Assembly (NCBI RefSeq): GCF_018128065.1
Contig: NZ_CP072360.1
Span: 1,120,501 to 1,184,500 of the forward strand
DNA from: Prevotella melaninogenica
GTDB lineage: Bacteria > Bacteroidota > Bacteroidia > Bacteroidales > Bacteroidaceae
Length of the DNA stretch: 64,000 nt
Direction: 5' to 3'
Shown piece by piece: positions 56,044 to 64,000 of the stretch. Numbering within the stretch: position 1 is the first letter of the stretch; every line of letters begins with the position of its first letter. The notes beneath the pieces are model-generated. The model ran no database searches, had not been told where the DNA came from, and saw nothing but the letters and a program-made list of their open reading frames with translations. The position numbers were made by a program, and so were the translations under genes.

Positions 56044-56051
56044 CAAATATA
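56044..56051 (-). promoter_or_regulatory. -7 box of lepA promoter
   Basis: The minus strand reads TATATTTG, a match to TAnnTTTG, 25 bases before the lepA start. The -33 box is unclear. Confidence 0.4.
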
Positions 56052-56105
56052 GTCATAATTATTGAGAATTAAGAATGTTAAAATAAGAAATTGCCTATTT
56101 TTTCT

Positions 56106-56113
56106 TATCTTTG
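56106..56113 (+). promoter_or_regulatory. -7 box before the small lipoprotein gene
   Basis: TATCTTTG matches the consensus and is followed by GCAAC, as often at start sites in this phylum. It precedes the 56199 gene by 85 bases and is divergent from the lepA box. Confidence 0.45.
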
Positions 56114-56198
56114 CAACGGATAAATGGTTAGGCATAATATAAAAAGAGATATCTTCGCATAATGGTCCTAAACCAAATTAATATTAACTTCAAAGAGA

Positions 56199-56591
56199 AT
56201 GAAACACTTACTTTATGCAGGCATACTGCTGCTCTCTCTCTCTGCTTGTCGTAACAGTTTGGAAGAAAGAGCAGCACAAGAATGTAAAGAATATACTGAG
56301 AAGAAATGCCCTACACCCGTAGTCAATGACACAAGAATGGATAGTATGGTATTTGAACCATCTTCTCGTACAATTCACTATTATTACTTGCTCGTCGGAA
56401 ATGCTGATAATGAACAGGCTGTTATCTCAAAGAAAACGGAGTTAAGAAAAGCTTTAAATGATGCTTTGAAAGCTGATGCTGGCACCAAGGGATACAAGGA
56501 CGCTGGTTTTAATTTCAGATACACCTATCGCTCAGGTAAAACTCCTTCAAAAGTTTTGTTGGATGAGACCTATACCGAAAAGGATTACTAA
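56199..56591 (+). CDS. Small lipoprotein of unknown function
   Basis: The 130-residue product has a clear lipoprotein signal with lipobox LSAC (HLLYAGILLLSLSAC), so it is probably anchored to a membrane. The mature part starts with a charged helix (NSLEERAAQECKEYTEKKCP) and has a beta-rich core (SSRTIHYYYLLVG). The final segment AGFNFRYTYRSGKTPSKVLL looks conserved, but I cannot name the family. It has its own promoter and is followed by an inverted repeat before the polymerase gene. Confidence 0.82.
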   Translation: MKHLLYAGILLLSLSACRNSLEERAAQECKEYTEKKCPTPVVNDTRMDSMVFEPSSRTIHYYYLLVGNADNEQAVISKKTELRKALNDALKADAGTKGYKDAGFNFRYTYRSGKTPSKVLLDETYTEKDY

Positions 56592-56614
56592 GGGAAATAA
56601 AGGATTTAAAAATC

Positions 56615-56691
56615 AAAGGGAGTTACAGAATTTAAGACATTATTTTGAATTGGCTGCAAAAAAACATGTCTTACCTTCTCTAATTCCCTTT
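56615..56691. terminator. Inverted repeat after the small lipoprotein gene
   Basis: Arms at 56615-56639 and 56667-56691 (AAAGGGAGTTACAGA and near complement) pair over about 25 bases with a few mismatches. The plan resembles the hairpin at 53494-53582. Confidence 0.5.
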
Positions 56692-56771
56692 AAATCAATA
56701 ACTCTGGATAAAACAATCGATTTAAATTCTCTTATTCCTTGTTCACGCATCTAACTTCTAATCATACCAAA

Positions 56772-58292
56772 ATGTCTTCATCAAGAAAGCCATCTACCAA
56801 AACTTACATTGCCATAGACCTAAAATCGTTCTATGCCAGTGTGGAGTGTGTGGAACGTGGACTTGACCCTATGACGACTAACTTGGTTGTTGCGGATGAA
56901 GGAAGAACAGAAAAGACAATTTGTCTTGCGGTTTCACCTTCTTTGAAAACACATGGTATTCCCGGACGAGCGCGTTTATTTGAGGTGATACAACGATTAA
57001 GAGAGGTCAATGAAGAGCGTAGCACCTTGACTGGAAAAGCACTAACAGGAAAGTCATATAATGCGAAAGAACTCGAACAGCATCCCAACTGGGCTGTTGA
57101 CTATTTAACAGCAATGCCCCGTATGGCGCATTATATCAAACATAGTGCAAAGATATACAATGTCTACCTACGATATATTGCCCCAGAAGATATACATGTG
57201 TATTCGATAGATGAAGTGTTTATTGATGCCACTTCTTATCTCTTCAGCTATCGTATGACAGCCCACGAACTGGCAATGAAGATGATACGTGACGTACTAC
57301 GTGAGACTGGTATTACAGCAACTGCTGGCATTGGTACAAATTTGTACCTCTGTAAGGTAGCGATGGATATTGTTGCAAAGCATATCCCAGCTGATAAAGA
57401 TGGTGTACGAATAGCCGAATTAGATGAACAAAGCTATCGTGAAAAGCTATGGAACCATCGTCCACTGACCGACTTCTGGCGTGTTGGAAAGGGTATTGCA
57501 CAGCGTCTTAATTCCTATGGAATAGACACGATGGGAAAGATTGCACGTTGTTCTATGCATCAAGAGGAACTTCTATATAAGCTTTTCGGTGTGAATGCAG
57601 AGTTGCTTATCGACCATGCTTGGGGATGGGAGCCTTGTACAATGGAAATGGTTAAGGCTTACCGACCAGAGCATAGTTCGATGAGCAGTGGTCAGGTTCT
57701 ACAAGAGCCATATACCTTTCGTAAAGCAAGAGTTGTTGTACAAGAAATGGTTGATGCTATTGCGTTAGACTTAGTTGAGAAGCGTTGTGTTGCAGATCAA
57801 CTCGTTTTGTCCGTTGGATATGACCGTGAAAGCCTTACTTCGATGGCTGGAAAGAGTTATACTGGACCTGTGGCTATTGACTGGTATGGGAGAAAAGTAC
57901 CTAAAAGTGCCCATGGAACAGCAAATCTTCATCGATTTAGCTCCTCGTCTCGATTGATTAGTAAAGCTATTCTTACTCTTTATGATGATATTGTTGATAA
58001 ACGTTTGTTGGTCAGACGACTAAGCATATCAACCAATCACGTCATTAGTGAGGAGCAAATGAAACATCAAGTCTCCAAACCCATTGAACTTGATATGTTC
58101 ACTGATTATGAAGCAGTAAGACGAGAAAAGCATGTTGAAGAGGCAGAGTTAGCACGTGAACGTAAAATACAAGAAACCATTATTAATATCAAAAACAGAT
58201 TTGGCAAGAACTCTCTTCTACGTGGTTTGAACTTTGATGAAGGCTCAACGGCAAGAGATCGTAACAAACAGATAGGAGGACATAAGGCATGA
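56772..58292 (+). CDS. Y-family DNA polymerase (UmuC/UvrX type)
   Basis: Y-family polymerases copy past damaged bases. The product has 506 residues from the ATG at 56772. The metal-binding residues are in YIAIDLKSFYASVEC (first aspartate) and YSIDEVFID (aspartate-glutamate pair). TAGIGTNLYLCKVAMDIVAK is the thumb-linked segment and a helix-hairpin-helix region is seen in FWRVGKGIAQRLNSYGI. The little-finger domain and a charged C-terminus follow. The next gene is YolD-like and overlaps by 4 bases, which is the arrangement of UvrX and YolD in Firmicutes. Confidence 0.92.
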   Translation: MSSSRKPSTKTYIAIDLKSFYASVECVERGLDPMTTNLVVADEGRTEKTICLAVSPSLKTHGIPGRARLFEVIQRLREVNEERSTLTGKALTGKSYNAKELEQHPNWAVDYLTAMPRMAHYIKHSAKIYNVYLRYIAPEDIHVYSIDEVFIDATSYLFSYRMTAHELAMKMIRDVLRETGITATAGIGTNLYLCKVAMDIVAKHIPADKDGVRIAELDEQSYREKLWNHRPLTDFWRVGKGIAQRLNSYGIDTMGKIARCSMHQEELLYKLFGVNAELLIDHAWGWEPCTMEMVKAYRPEHSSMSSGQVLQEPYTFRKARVVVQEMVDAIALDLVEKRCVADQLVLSVGYDRESLTSMAGKSYTGPVAIDWYGRKVPKSAHGTANLHRFSSSSRLISKAILTLYDDIVDKRLLVRRLSISTNHVISEEQMKHQVSKPIELDMFTDYEAVRREKHVEEAELARERKIQETIINIKNRFGKNSLLRGLNFDEGSTARDRNKQIGGHKA

Positions 58293-58714
58293 CAGATAAT
58301 TATGACGACATCATTCATCTTCCACATCATGTCTCCAAACGTCATCCGCAGATGAGTCTCTATAATCGTGCAGCACAGTTTGCCCCATTTTCCGCCCTTA
58401 CAGGCTATGAAGAAGTTATTGCTGAGACAGCTCGACAGACAAATCCAAAGATAGAGATAATGGAAGATGACCGTCAACTGATGGACAGAAAGCTTTCAAT
58501 TCTTACCACTTGTTTAGAAGAAGAACCAACAATTACAATTACTTACTTCCAACCCGACGGATGTAAGGATGGCGGGCAATACCTTACAATTAAAGGTATT
58601 GTTAAAGCTATTCATACCAATGAACGTATTATTATTTTGAAAGACAAAAAGAAAATAAGCATTGATGCTATTATCGGCTTAGAAGGAGAGCTGTTTTCTT
58701 CTTTCAAATTTTAG
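58289..58714 (+). CDS. YolD-like protein
   Basis: The 141-residue protein shows the YolD-like pattern: an N-terminal part with HVSKRHPQMSLYNRAAQFAPF, helices, then a small beta-domain (ITITYFQPDGCKDGGQYLTI) ending in KKKISIDAIIGLEGE. In Bacilli YolD-like genes accompany Y-family polymerases and are assumed to assist or regulate them. Its start overlaps the polymerase stop (ATGA). A mobile element is inserted 17 bases after its stop codon. Confidence 0.85.
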   Translation: MTDNYDDIIHLPHHVSKRHPQMSLYNRAAQFAPFSALTGYEEVIAETARQTNPKIEIMEDDRQLMDRKLSILTTCLEEEPTITITYFQPDGCKDGGQYLTIKGIVKAIHTNERIIILKDKKKISIDAIIGLEGELFSSFKF

Positions 58715-58723
58715 TCGCTTATC

Positions 58724-58731
58724 ATAAAAAT
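58724..58731. repeat. Left target-site duplication of element C
   Basis: ATAAAAAT, repeated exactly at 59169-59176. Confidence 0.85.
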
Positions 58732-59168
58732 GGTTCTATAACGAATCGTGTGGGTAAATAGTTTTTCCTTGCCAGCGTTCCTATGTTTACTGGCTTAGAT
58801 GAAGACGAATTAATCTACAAAAAGTATAAAGGAGTTTGAGCTAAACAAGCTTCTACACACCTCCTGTTTATTCTTAGTATTCCAACATCTTGCTCACAAT
58901 TTATCCCCTGTCATCCTTATATCATAGTGAATTTAACCCTTCGCACCATATGTGCTAACCCTCCGCACCACATGTGCAGAGTAACAGCACCACAGCAAAT
59001 GATGGTAAACATTCACAAACATAGTATGAATTAAGACCATAAGATATCCTATTCCGTTGGCTAAAGAGTAAAACACTAAAACTAAACTGAACAAATAATT
59101 TCTTTCTATGAATACAACAGATATTATTCTAATCGGGTCAAACAACCCACACGATTCGTTATAGAGCC
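58732..59168. mobile_element. MITE-like element, copy C (complete)
   Basis: The 437-bp element has the same 24-bp terminal inverted repeats as copy A (58732-58755 and 59145-59168) and perfect 8-bp flanking duplications ATAAAAAT. It is about 31 bases shorter than copy A, through fewer palindrome units (about 58937-58995) and a deletion near the left end. No transposase is encoded. The minus-strand open frame 58933-59205 crosses the element border and is not taken as a gene. Confidence 0.9.
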
Positions 59169-59472
59169 ATAAAAATAGGACTTGAAGATGACGGTAGTAA
59201 GACATACCTTCCTGTATTATTACAACTCACAAATATTATAGATCTCTTCAAAATTAAATGATTTTCTCAAGCAAGAGAATGAATGTATTGGGGCTTCTAT
59301 AATTCAAAGAGACGCTTTACGTATAATACACATTATGATAAATAAAATAATTAGATCTAAGAATATTTTCCTATTTCGTCTTTCTATATTTGATTCTTTT
59401 GGTTTGATACCCTTTAATTCAATTGCACTTATAAAAGGATGTACCTAACAATGACATGGGAAGTCAATAAAT
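59169..59472. other. Non-coding stretch right of element C, with possible coding remnant
   Basis: No complete gene. After the duplication at 59169-59176, a 28-codon open stretch at about 59172-59258 reads like protein (KIGLEDDGSKTYLPVLLQ) and is in frame with DNA on the left side of the element once the insertion is removed. The rest is AT-rich without visible signals. Confidence 0.35.
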
Positions 59473-59520
59473 ATAAAAGTAGGAGGTAAATCTTACTTAT
59501 GTGTAATATTTACCTCCTAC
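59473..59520 (-). terminator. Terminator of the ferritin gene
   Basis: On the minus strand GTAGGAGGTAAAT (59520-59508) and its complement (59491-59479) form a perfect 13-bp stem followed by TTTTATATTT. It lies 10 bases after the ferritin stop codon. Confidence 0.85.
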
Positions 59521-59529
59521 CGATTTCTT

Positions 59530-60021
59530 TTAACTCTTACGAGCCTGCTCAAGTTTACTGTCAATATGTGCAACAGCATGACTTTCTAAGTGAGAGAATG
59601 AATCCAGAATGTCCTTAACATTCTTTTCCTCCTCTACCTGTTCATCAATATACTTTGCTATAAAGTTCTGTGATGCACGATCCTTCTCTTCATCAGCAAC
59701 GTCTGCCAACTTATTAATAAGTTCTGTAACTTTCTGCTCATGCGCAAATGTGTCTATAAAAGCCTCCTTAGCATCAACCCAGCTTGTCTTAACAGCATCA
59801 ATGCTGGTAATAATAACTTCACCACCACGGTGAAGAACAAACTGTGCCATATCCATTGCATGCTGTCTTTCCTCTTCTGCCTGCTTATACATCCAGCTTG
59901 AAAAACCTTTCCAGCCTTCCTTGCGGAACCAACAAGACATTTGTAAATAGAGGTTTGACGACCACATCTCTGCCGCAATCTGCGCATTGAACGCATCCTG
60001 CATTTTCTTTGATATATTCAT
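59530..60021 (-). CDS. ftnA: Ferritin
   Basis: The 163-residue protein is a non-haem ferritin that oxidises and stores iron in a 24-subunit shell. Ferroxidase residues are visible as E in QIAAEMWSSNLYLQMS, the E and H in QAEEERQHAMDMAQ, and the later glutamates in EQKVTELI and YIDEQVEEEKNV. No haem-ligand methionine of bacterioferritin type was noticed. In Bacteroidales such genes react to oxygen and iron. A strong promoter at 60086-60117 and a terminator make it a single-gene unit. Confidence 0.95.
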   Translation of the reverse strand: MNISKKMQDAFNAQIAAEMWSSNLYLQMSCWFRKEGWKGFSSWMYKQAEEERQHAMDMAQFVLHRGGEVIITSIDAVKTSWVDAKEAFIDTFAHEQKVTELINKLADVADEEKDRASQNFIAKYIDEQVEEEKNVKDILDSFSHLESHAVAHIDSKLEQARKS

Positions 60022-60370
60022 TTCTTATCCTTTTAAATTAACAATTACTTACTACTTCGTTAGTCACTAATAATAATTCCAGCTACAAAAGTACTATTTT
60101 TTTGTTATTCTTCCAAATAAACAACTCTTAAATATTTTCTAATATTTGTTCATAAAAGAGTTAGCTGATTTCGTTTTACCGTGCAATTCATAAACTTAAT
60201 TTCCTGTCACTCTTGTCATTTGTAATAGGCACTTAACTTGTTATATTACAGTAAGATAGATAAAATGTTAAAAATGACAGCAAATTGAATTAAAACAATT
60301 CTACGTTTTGATGCAATTCTTATTTTCAATATTATATCTCCTTGAGCATCTCTATCTGCTCGATCAAAGA
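60022..60370. promoter_or_regulatory. ftnA upstream region with consensus promoter (minus strand)
   Basis: Read on the minus strand, TTTG (60117-60114) and TACTTTTG (60093-60086) are 20 bases apart, an exact consensus. This gives a leader of about 60 bases. Between 60120 and 60370 no gene or strong hairpin was found. Confidence 0.65.
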
Positions 60371-61387
60371 TTATTCAATTACGACTGTTGTCCAACCATG
60401 CTTATCTTCTATCGTACCATACTGAATATCACGAAGTGTCTCATAAAGCTTAGTTGACCATGGACCTGGCTTATTACCAAAGTTATAAACCTTACCTGTA
60501 TCCATATCATCGAGATGAGAGATCGGAGAGATAACGGCCGCAGTTCCACAAGCTCCTGCCTCCTCAAAATTATCCAACTCATCTTCTGAAACAGGACGGC
60601 GTTCTACCCTCATACCCAAATCTTCCGCAATTTGCATAAGACTCTTATTGGTAATAGATGGCAAAATTGAACTTGACTTAGGCGTAATATAAGTGTCATT
60701 CTTGATACCAAAGAAGTTGGCTGCACCACACTCATCTACATATTTCTTTTCTTTTGCATCTAAATAGAATTCTGAAGCATAGCCTTGTTCATGAGCACGA
60801 CTGTTAGCTCTCAGTGATGCAGCATAGTTACCGCCCACTTTATACATTCCAGTTCCTAATGGAGCAGCACGATCTACATCACGAACAATAACATAAGGAT
60901 TGGCACAGAATCCGCCTTTAAAGTAAGGACCTACAGGAGTAACAAAGATCAAAAAGCAATATTCCTCTGCTGGACGAACTCCCACCTGAGCTGATGTACC
61001 AATTAACAACGGCCGTATATAAAGTGAGGCACCACTCTCGTAAGGTGGAATAAATTCCTGATTAAGACGAACAACTTTCTTAACCATTTCTGTAAATAAT
61101 CCCGTAGGCACCTCTGGCATTACAATACCACGGCTTGTACTCTGCAGACGTGCTGCATTTTCTTCTACTCGAAAAACACGCACCTTTCCATCAGGACAAC
61201 GATACGCTTTCAATCCTTCAAAGGCTTCTTGACCATAGTGAAGACAAGTTGCAGCCATATGCAGTTTAAGATATTCGTCTGAACAAACCTCTATCTCCCC
61301 CCAATGACCATTATGATAGTAACAGCGTACATTATAATCAGTTGGCATATAGCCAAAGGATAAATTTGACCACTCTATATTTTTCAT
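60371..61387 (-). CDS. ilvE: Branched-chain amino acid aminotransferase
   Basis: IlvE transfers amino groups between glutamate and the 2-oxo acids of valine, leucine and isoleucine. The 338-residue protein is of the longer, eukaryote-like BCAT2 type. The pyridoxal phosphate lysine is K183 in MYKVGGNYAAS. Other signatures are HYGQEAFEGLKAYR near the N-terminus, VDECGAANFFGIK and EAGACGTAAVISPI. It has its own promoter (61428-61459, minus strand), so it is likely to be separate from xseB. Confidence 0.96.
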   Translation of the reverse strand: MKNIEWSNLSFGYMPTDYNVRCYYHNGHWGEIEVCSDEYLKLHMAATCLHYGQEAFEGLKAYRCPDGKVRVFRVEENAARLQSTSRGIVMPEVPTGLFTEMVKKVVRLNQEFIPPYESGASLYIRPLLIGTSAQVGVRPAEEYCFLIFVTPVGPYFKGGFCANPYVIVRDVDRAAPLGTGMYKVGGNYAASLRANSRAHEQGYASEFYLDAKEKKYVDECGAANFFGIKNDTYITPKSSSILPSITNKSLMQIAEDLGMRVERRPVSEDELDNFEEAGACGTAAVISPISHLDDMDTGKVYNFGNKPGPWSTKLYETLRDIQYGTIEDKHGWTTVVIE

Positions 61388-61427
61388 ATTATTTTCGTGT
61401 TAAGTTATTATTCATGACAATTATCTA

Positions 61428-61459
61428 CAAAAGTAAGCAAAAATATCTTACCATGCAAC
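61428..61459 (-). promoter_or_regulatory. Promoter for ilvE
   Basis: The minus strand reads GTTG (61459-61456), 20 bases, then TACTTTTG (61435-61428). The -7 box is a full match and the -33 box has one difference. The start codon is 40 bases further on. Confidence 0.5.
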
Positions 61460-61510
61460 CAAATGATAAGTTAATTAAACTTGCTTCTGGTAAAAAAAGA
61501 AGATAAAGGC

Positions 61511-61699
61511 TTATTGTTTCTCTAAAAGTTTCTGAATCTCGTTGTCAGTACGCTTCAGCTTTTGTTTACAAAGTTTCACTAACTCTTGTGCCTGTTTCAA
61601 TTGGGCTGCCATAGAGTCAATATCAAGTTCACCATCCTCCATTTTGTTAACAATTGCTTCCAGCTGACGAACAGCTTCTTCGTATTTTATTTCTTTCAT
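61511..61699 (-). CDS. xseB: Exodeoxyribonuclease VII small subunit
   Basis: XseB binds XseA to form exonuclease VII, which digests single-stranded DNA from both ends. The 62-residue helical protein shows the family pattern IKYEEAVRQLEAIVNKMEDG followed by ELDIDSMAAQLKQAQELVKLC. It follows xseA by 39 bases on the same strand. Confidence 0.93.
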   Translation of the reverse strand: MKEIKYEEAVRQLEAIVNKMEDGELDIDSMAAQLKQAQELVKLCKQKLKRTDNEIQKLLEKQ

Positions 61700-61738
61700 T
61701 GCTCTTTTACTTTTATTTTAGATGAAATATATACTCAT

Positions 61739-63043
61739 TTAAGATAGACGTTCCACCCTACTTTCCACCTCTCCTTTTTCCAATCGTGTTATTATAGTGT
61801 CACCAATCTTTAGGTCCTTAGCATTACGAACGGTCTTTCCATTACATAAGGTGATACTATATCCACGCTTTAAGGGTAATGAGGGGTCGAGTAATCGTGC
61901 TCGTTGCTCAAGAATTTCAAGTCGATGTTGCTCAATAGACAACCGATTTTGTAGTGTGGGTAATATGCGACTTTGTAACGTACTAAGATGGAAATTAGTC
62001 TGTTTCATAGTTTCTTTTAACTTCATAAGAAAACGCTGAGACAAGCCATCAAGCCTTGCCTCCTGCTTTGTACGAACAACGGAAAACAACACAGGAATAT
62101 GTATGCCAATATGCTGGACACGCATTTTCTCTACTTCCAATGCTCGTCTAACGCTGTCAACAATTTGAGTTTGTGCATTCTCAACTCTCATAAGCGTTGA
62201 TGCAAGATGGTCAATGAGATAAGCTGCTGCTGCCGTCGGCGTTTTCACACGTTGAAACGACACCATATCCAAAACACTTTCATCACGTTCATGCCCAATA
62301 CCTGTTACGATTGGAAGTGGGAAGTTTGCCACATTCTCTGCAAGGCTTAAAGTATCAAAGCCACTGAGGTCGGCTGTTGCACCGCCCCCTCGGATGATAA
62401 CAACACAGTCGAAATCATCTTCACGACTGTTGATTTGGTTCAAAGCATTGATAATACTCTGCTCAACATGATCACCTTGCATGACTGCAGAAAATAACTC
62501 TACATGGAAGTAGAGTTCATACTCATTTGTTTCTAACTGATTGCAGAAGTCTCCATAACCAGCAGCTGTTTCAGAAGAAATTACAGCTATGCGTTGAGCA
62601 AAAATCGGAAAGTGAAGTTCTTTTTGTAATTCAAAAACTCCTTCAGCCTTCAACTGGCGGATAATCTCCTGACGCTTACGCATCATATCCCCCATTGTGT
62701 ACTCAGGATTAATATCATCAACGATCCAAGAGAAACCATACTGAGGGTGGAACTGAGCATGAACTTGCAACATTACCTTCATTCCAGTCCGCACTTCCTG
62801 TCCTGTCATGCGTATAAAAGCAGGCTTAATAAGCATCCAAACATTACTCCAACACTTAGCTGAAGCACGTGCTATAGGTATATTGCTACCTTCGTTTTTC
62901 TCTATCAACTCCATATAGCAGTGTCCACGATTTTCTCGAGCTTCAGACAATTCTGCTTGAACCCAATAAGAACGTGACATTGTGCTATCTATAACATCTG
63001 CGACAAGACTGTTCAATTCAAAAAGTGAAAGTGCTTTTATCAT
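61739..63043 (-). CDS. xseA: Exodeoxyribonuclease VII large subunit
   Basis: XseA is the catalytic subunit of exonuclease VII, used in mismatch repair and degradation of single-stranded DNA. The 434 residues contain an N-terminal OB fold (YWVQAELSEARENRGHCYME), the catalytic region with VVIIRGGGATADLSGFD and VTGIGHERDESVLDMVS, a long coiled coil, and the closing segment RGYSITLCNGKTVRNAKDLK. It begins 28 bases after the subtilase gene, and xseB follows, so the three genes are probably co-transcribed. Confidence 0.96.
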   Translation of the reverse strand: MIKALSLFELNSLVADVIDSTMSRSYWVQAELSEARENRGHCYMELIEKNEGSNIPIARASAKCWSNVWMLIKPAFIRMTGQEVRTGMKVMLQVHAQFHPQYGFSWIVDDINPEYTMGDMMRKRQEIIRQLKAEGVFELQKELHFPIFAQRIAVISSETAAGYGDFCNQLETNEYELYFHVELFSAVMQGDHVEQSIINALNQINSREDDFDCVVIIRGGGATADLSGFDTLSLAENVANFPLPIVTGIGHERDESVLDMVSFQRVKTPTAAAAYLIDHLASTLMRVENAQTQIVDSVRRALEVEKMRVQHIGIHIPVLFSVVRTKQEARLDGLSQRFLMKLKETMKQTNFHLSTLQSRILPTLQNRLSIEQHRLEILEQRARLLDPSLPLKRGYSITLCNGKTVRNAKDLKIGDTIITRLEKGEVESRVERLS

Positions 63044-63071
63044 CTTTCAATAATTTTTATAGAACAATTAA

Positions 63072-64000
63072 CTACTGATTAAAGCAAGTAGCTGACTGAT
63101 AAGCTGACCAAAAGTCAGGGATACCATAACCCATGATATTGTCTGGATATTGATAGTTATTTCCTGATTGGCGCACAAGGTCTATTATCTCTTTGGCTGG
63201 CTTGTTTGGAAATGCCTGCCATAAACAAGCAACCATACCAGCAATTAGCGGACAAGCAAATGAAGTCCCATTATCAGGAACAATATATCCCCTACCCGAC
63301 ACAACGTTCGTAGGACAACCATAAGCCATTACATCAGGTTTTACTCGATCATCAGCGGTAGGTCCAATTGATGAGAATGGAGCATTAACCCTATCGAGAG
63401 AAACTGCCCCAACAGTAAGAATATCATGAGCATCAGCAGGAACATTAATCTTCTTCCAAGTACCCATACCATCATTACCAGCACTATTAATAAGTATCAT
63501 TCCCTTACTTGCTAAACGAGAAGCAACTTTTGAGATAGCAGCTGTCTGACCATCTAAATCTGCATATCGATAGTTCATTGATTTATCATCGAAACCATGA
63601 TAACCCAAAGATGAACTAATAACATCTACACCAACAGAATCTGAGAACTCAACAGCAGCTATCCAGAAATCTTCTTCTGCAGAACTCTCTGTCAAATAAT
63701 CTTCCGTCCGAAGTAGCCAGAAATCAGCTTTAGGAGCTGTACCTACAAAAAATGTAGGTTGATTCATTGCTATTGTGGATAATGTCTTGGTGCCATGATC
63801 CATCTCTTTATAGACATCATTGTCATAACCCGCAACAAAATTATGCGTACCTTTTATATTTATTTTTTTAAAAGCTGGGATTTTATCAACATTCATAAAA
63901 CCTGCATCCAATATGGCTATTGTCATTCCTTGTCCCATAAAACCAAGGTCATGCAGTTTTCTGCCATTCAAGCTCTCAATCTGTCCCTTACCCATACCAT
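63072..64000 (-). CDS. S8 (subtilisin) family serine peptidase, C-terminal part (cut by window edge)
   Basis: The frame is open to the window edge, so the N-terminus (signal and any propeptide) is missing. The 308 visible residues hold the catalytic triad: D in AILDAGF, H in MDHGTKTLS (about 37 residues later), the oxyanion asparagine in INSAGNDG, and S in NGTSFACPLIAG. The protein ends soon after the peptidase fold (GIPDFWSAYQSATCFNQ), without the C-terminal sorting domain of type IX secreted proteins. An exported location is assumed from the family. Confidence 0.92.
   Translation of the reverse strand, partial: GMGKGQIESLNGRKLHDLGFMGQGMTIAILDAGFMNVDKIPAFKKINIKGTHNFVAGYDNDVYKEMDHGTKTLSTIAMNQPTFFVGTAPKADFWLLRTEDYLTESSAEEDFWIAAVEFSDSVGVDVISSSLGYHGFDDKSMNYRYADLDGQTAAISKVASRLASKGMILINSAGNDGMGTWKKINVPADAHDILTVGAVSLDRVNAPFSSIGPTADDRVKPDVMAYGCPTNVVSGRGYIVPDNGTSFACPLIAGMVACLWQAFPNKPAKEIIDLVRQSGNNYQYPDNIMGYGIPDFWSAYQSATCFNQ

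Noticed and set aside
58933..59205. Minus-strand open frame similar to one at 21580-21861, looking like a conserved 90-residue protein
   Set aside because: Both lie within copies of the mobile element, the N-termini come from unrelated flanking DNA, and copy A has a stop codon in the same frame. The likeness is explained by DNA repeat homology.

Overview
The window looks like chromosomal DNA of a Prevotella-type Bacteroidota, probably close to the oral P. melaninogenica group. The evidence is low GC, promoters of the phylum type (TTTG, 19-20 nt, TAnnTTTG), few Shine-Dalgarno sites, a complete Bat aerotolerance operon, a PorE-like lipoprotein, a TamL/TamB pair, DUF2027-Smr and DUF1015 proteins, and many long intergenic hairpins. 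The species is inferred; no rRNA or tRNA gene was seen.

Left part (1-21.5 kb), mostly + strand: end of a HAD phosphatase, panB, an MFS transporter, ftsY, rimO, a small HU protein, and an HU domain joined to a membrane anchor and a LysM-like domain. Next comes the Bat operon (MoxR ATPase, DUF58, a BatD-like anchored protein, BatA, BatB, BatC and a fused BatD-BatE). It is followed by a PAP2 phosphatase, a long-form QueA, DUF2027-Smr, glutamine-dependent NAD synthetase and an unknown exported protein.

Middle part (21.5-42.3 kb), + strand: gyrA, three tandem exported TPR proteins that appear to be diverged paralogues, a DbpA-like helicase, the serine genes serC and serA with DUF1015, a YigZ/IMPACT protein, then TamB and TamL for outer-membrane assembly.

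Right part (42.7-64 kb): a minus-strand run read as mutS2, porE-like, RsmF-like, thyA, folA; a + strand protein with MG2-like, carboxypeptidase-regulatory and TonB-plug regions but no barrel; a Crp/Fnr regulator and lepA (minus); a small lipoprotein, a Y-family polymerase and a YolD-like partner (+); and ferritin, ilvE, xseB, xseA and a subtilase cut by the window edge (minus).

The least ordinary content is between genes. Three copies of a 0.36-0.47 kb non-coding mobile element lie at 21453-21814, 34122-34589 and 58732-59168. The two complete copies have 24-bp terminal inverted repeats and perfect 8-bp target duplications. Inside are short GCAC...GTGC palindromes that vary in number and recur as stand-alone palindromes near 2755 and 42415. 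Large hairpins and a 16-bp tandem array fill other gaps. No CRISPR array, prophage, full transposase gene or riboswitch was recognised.
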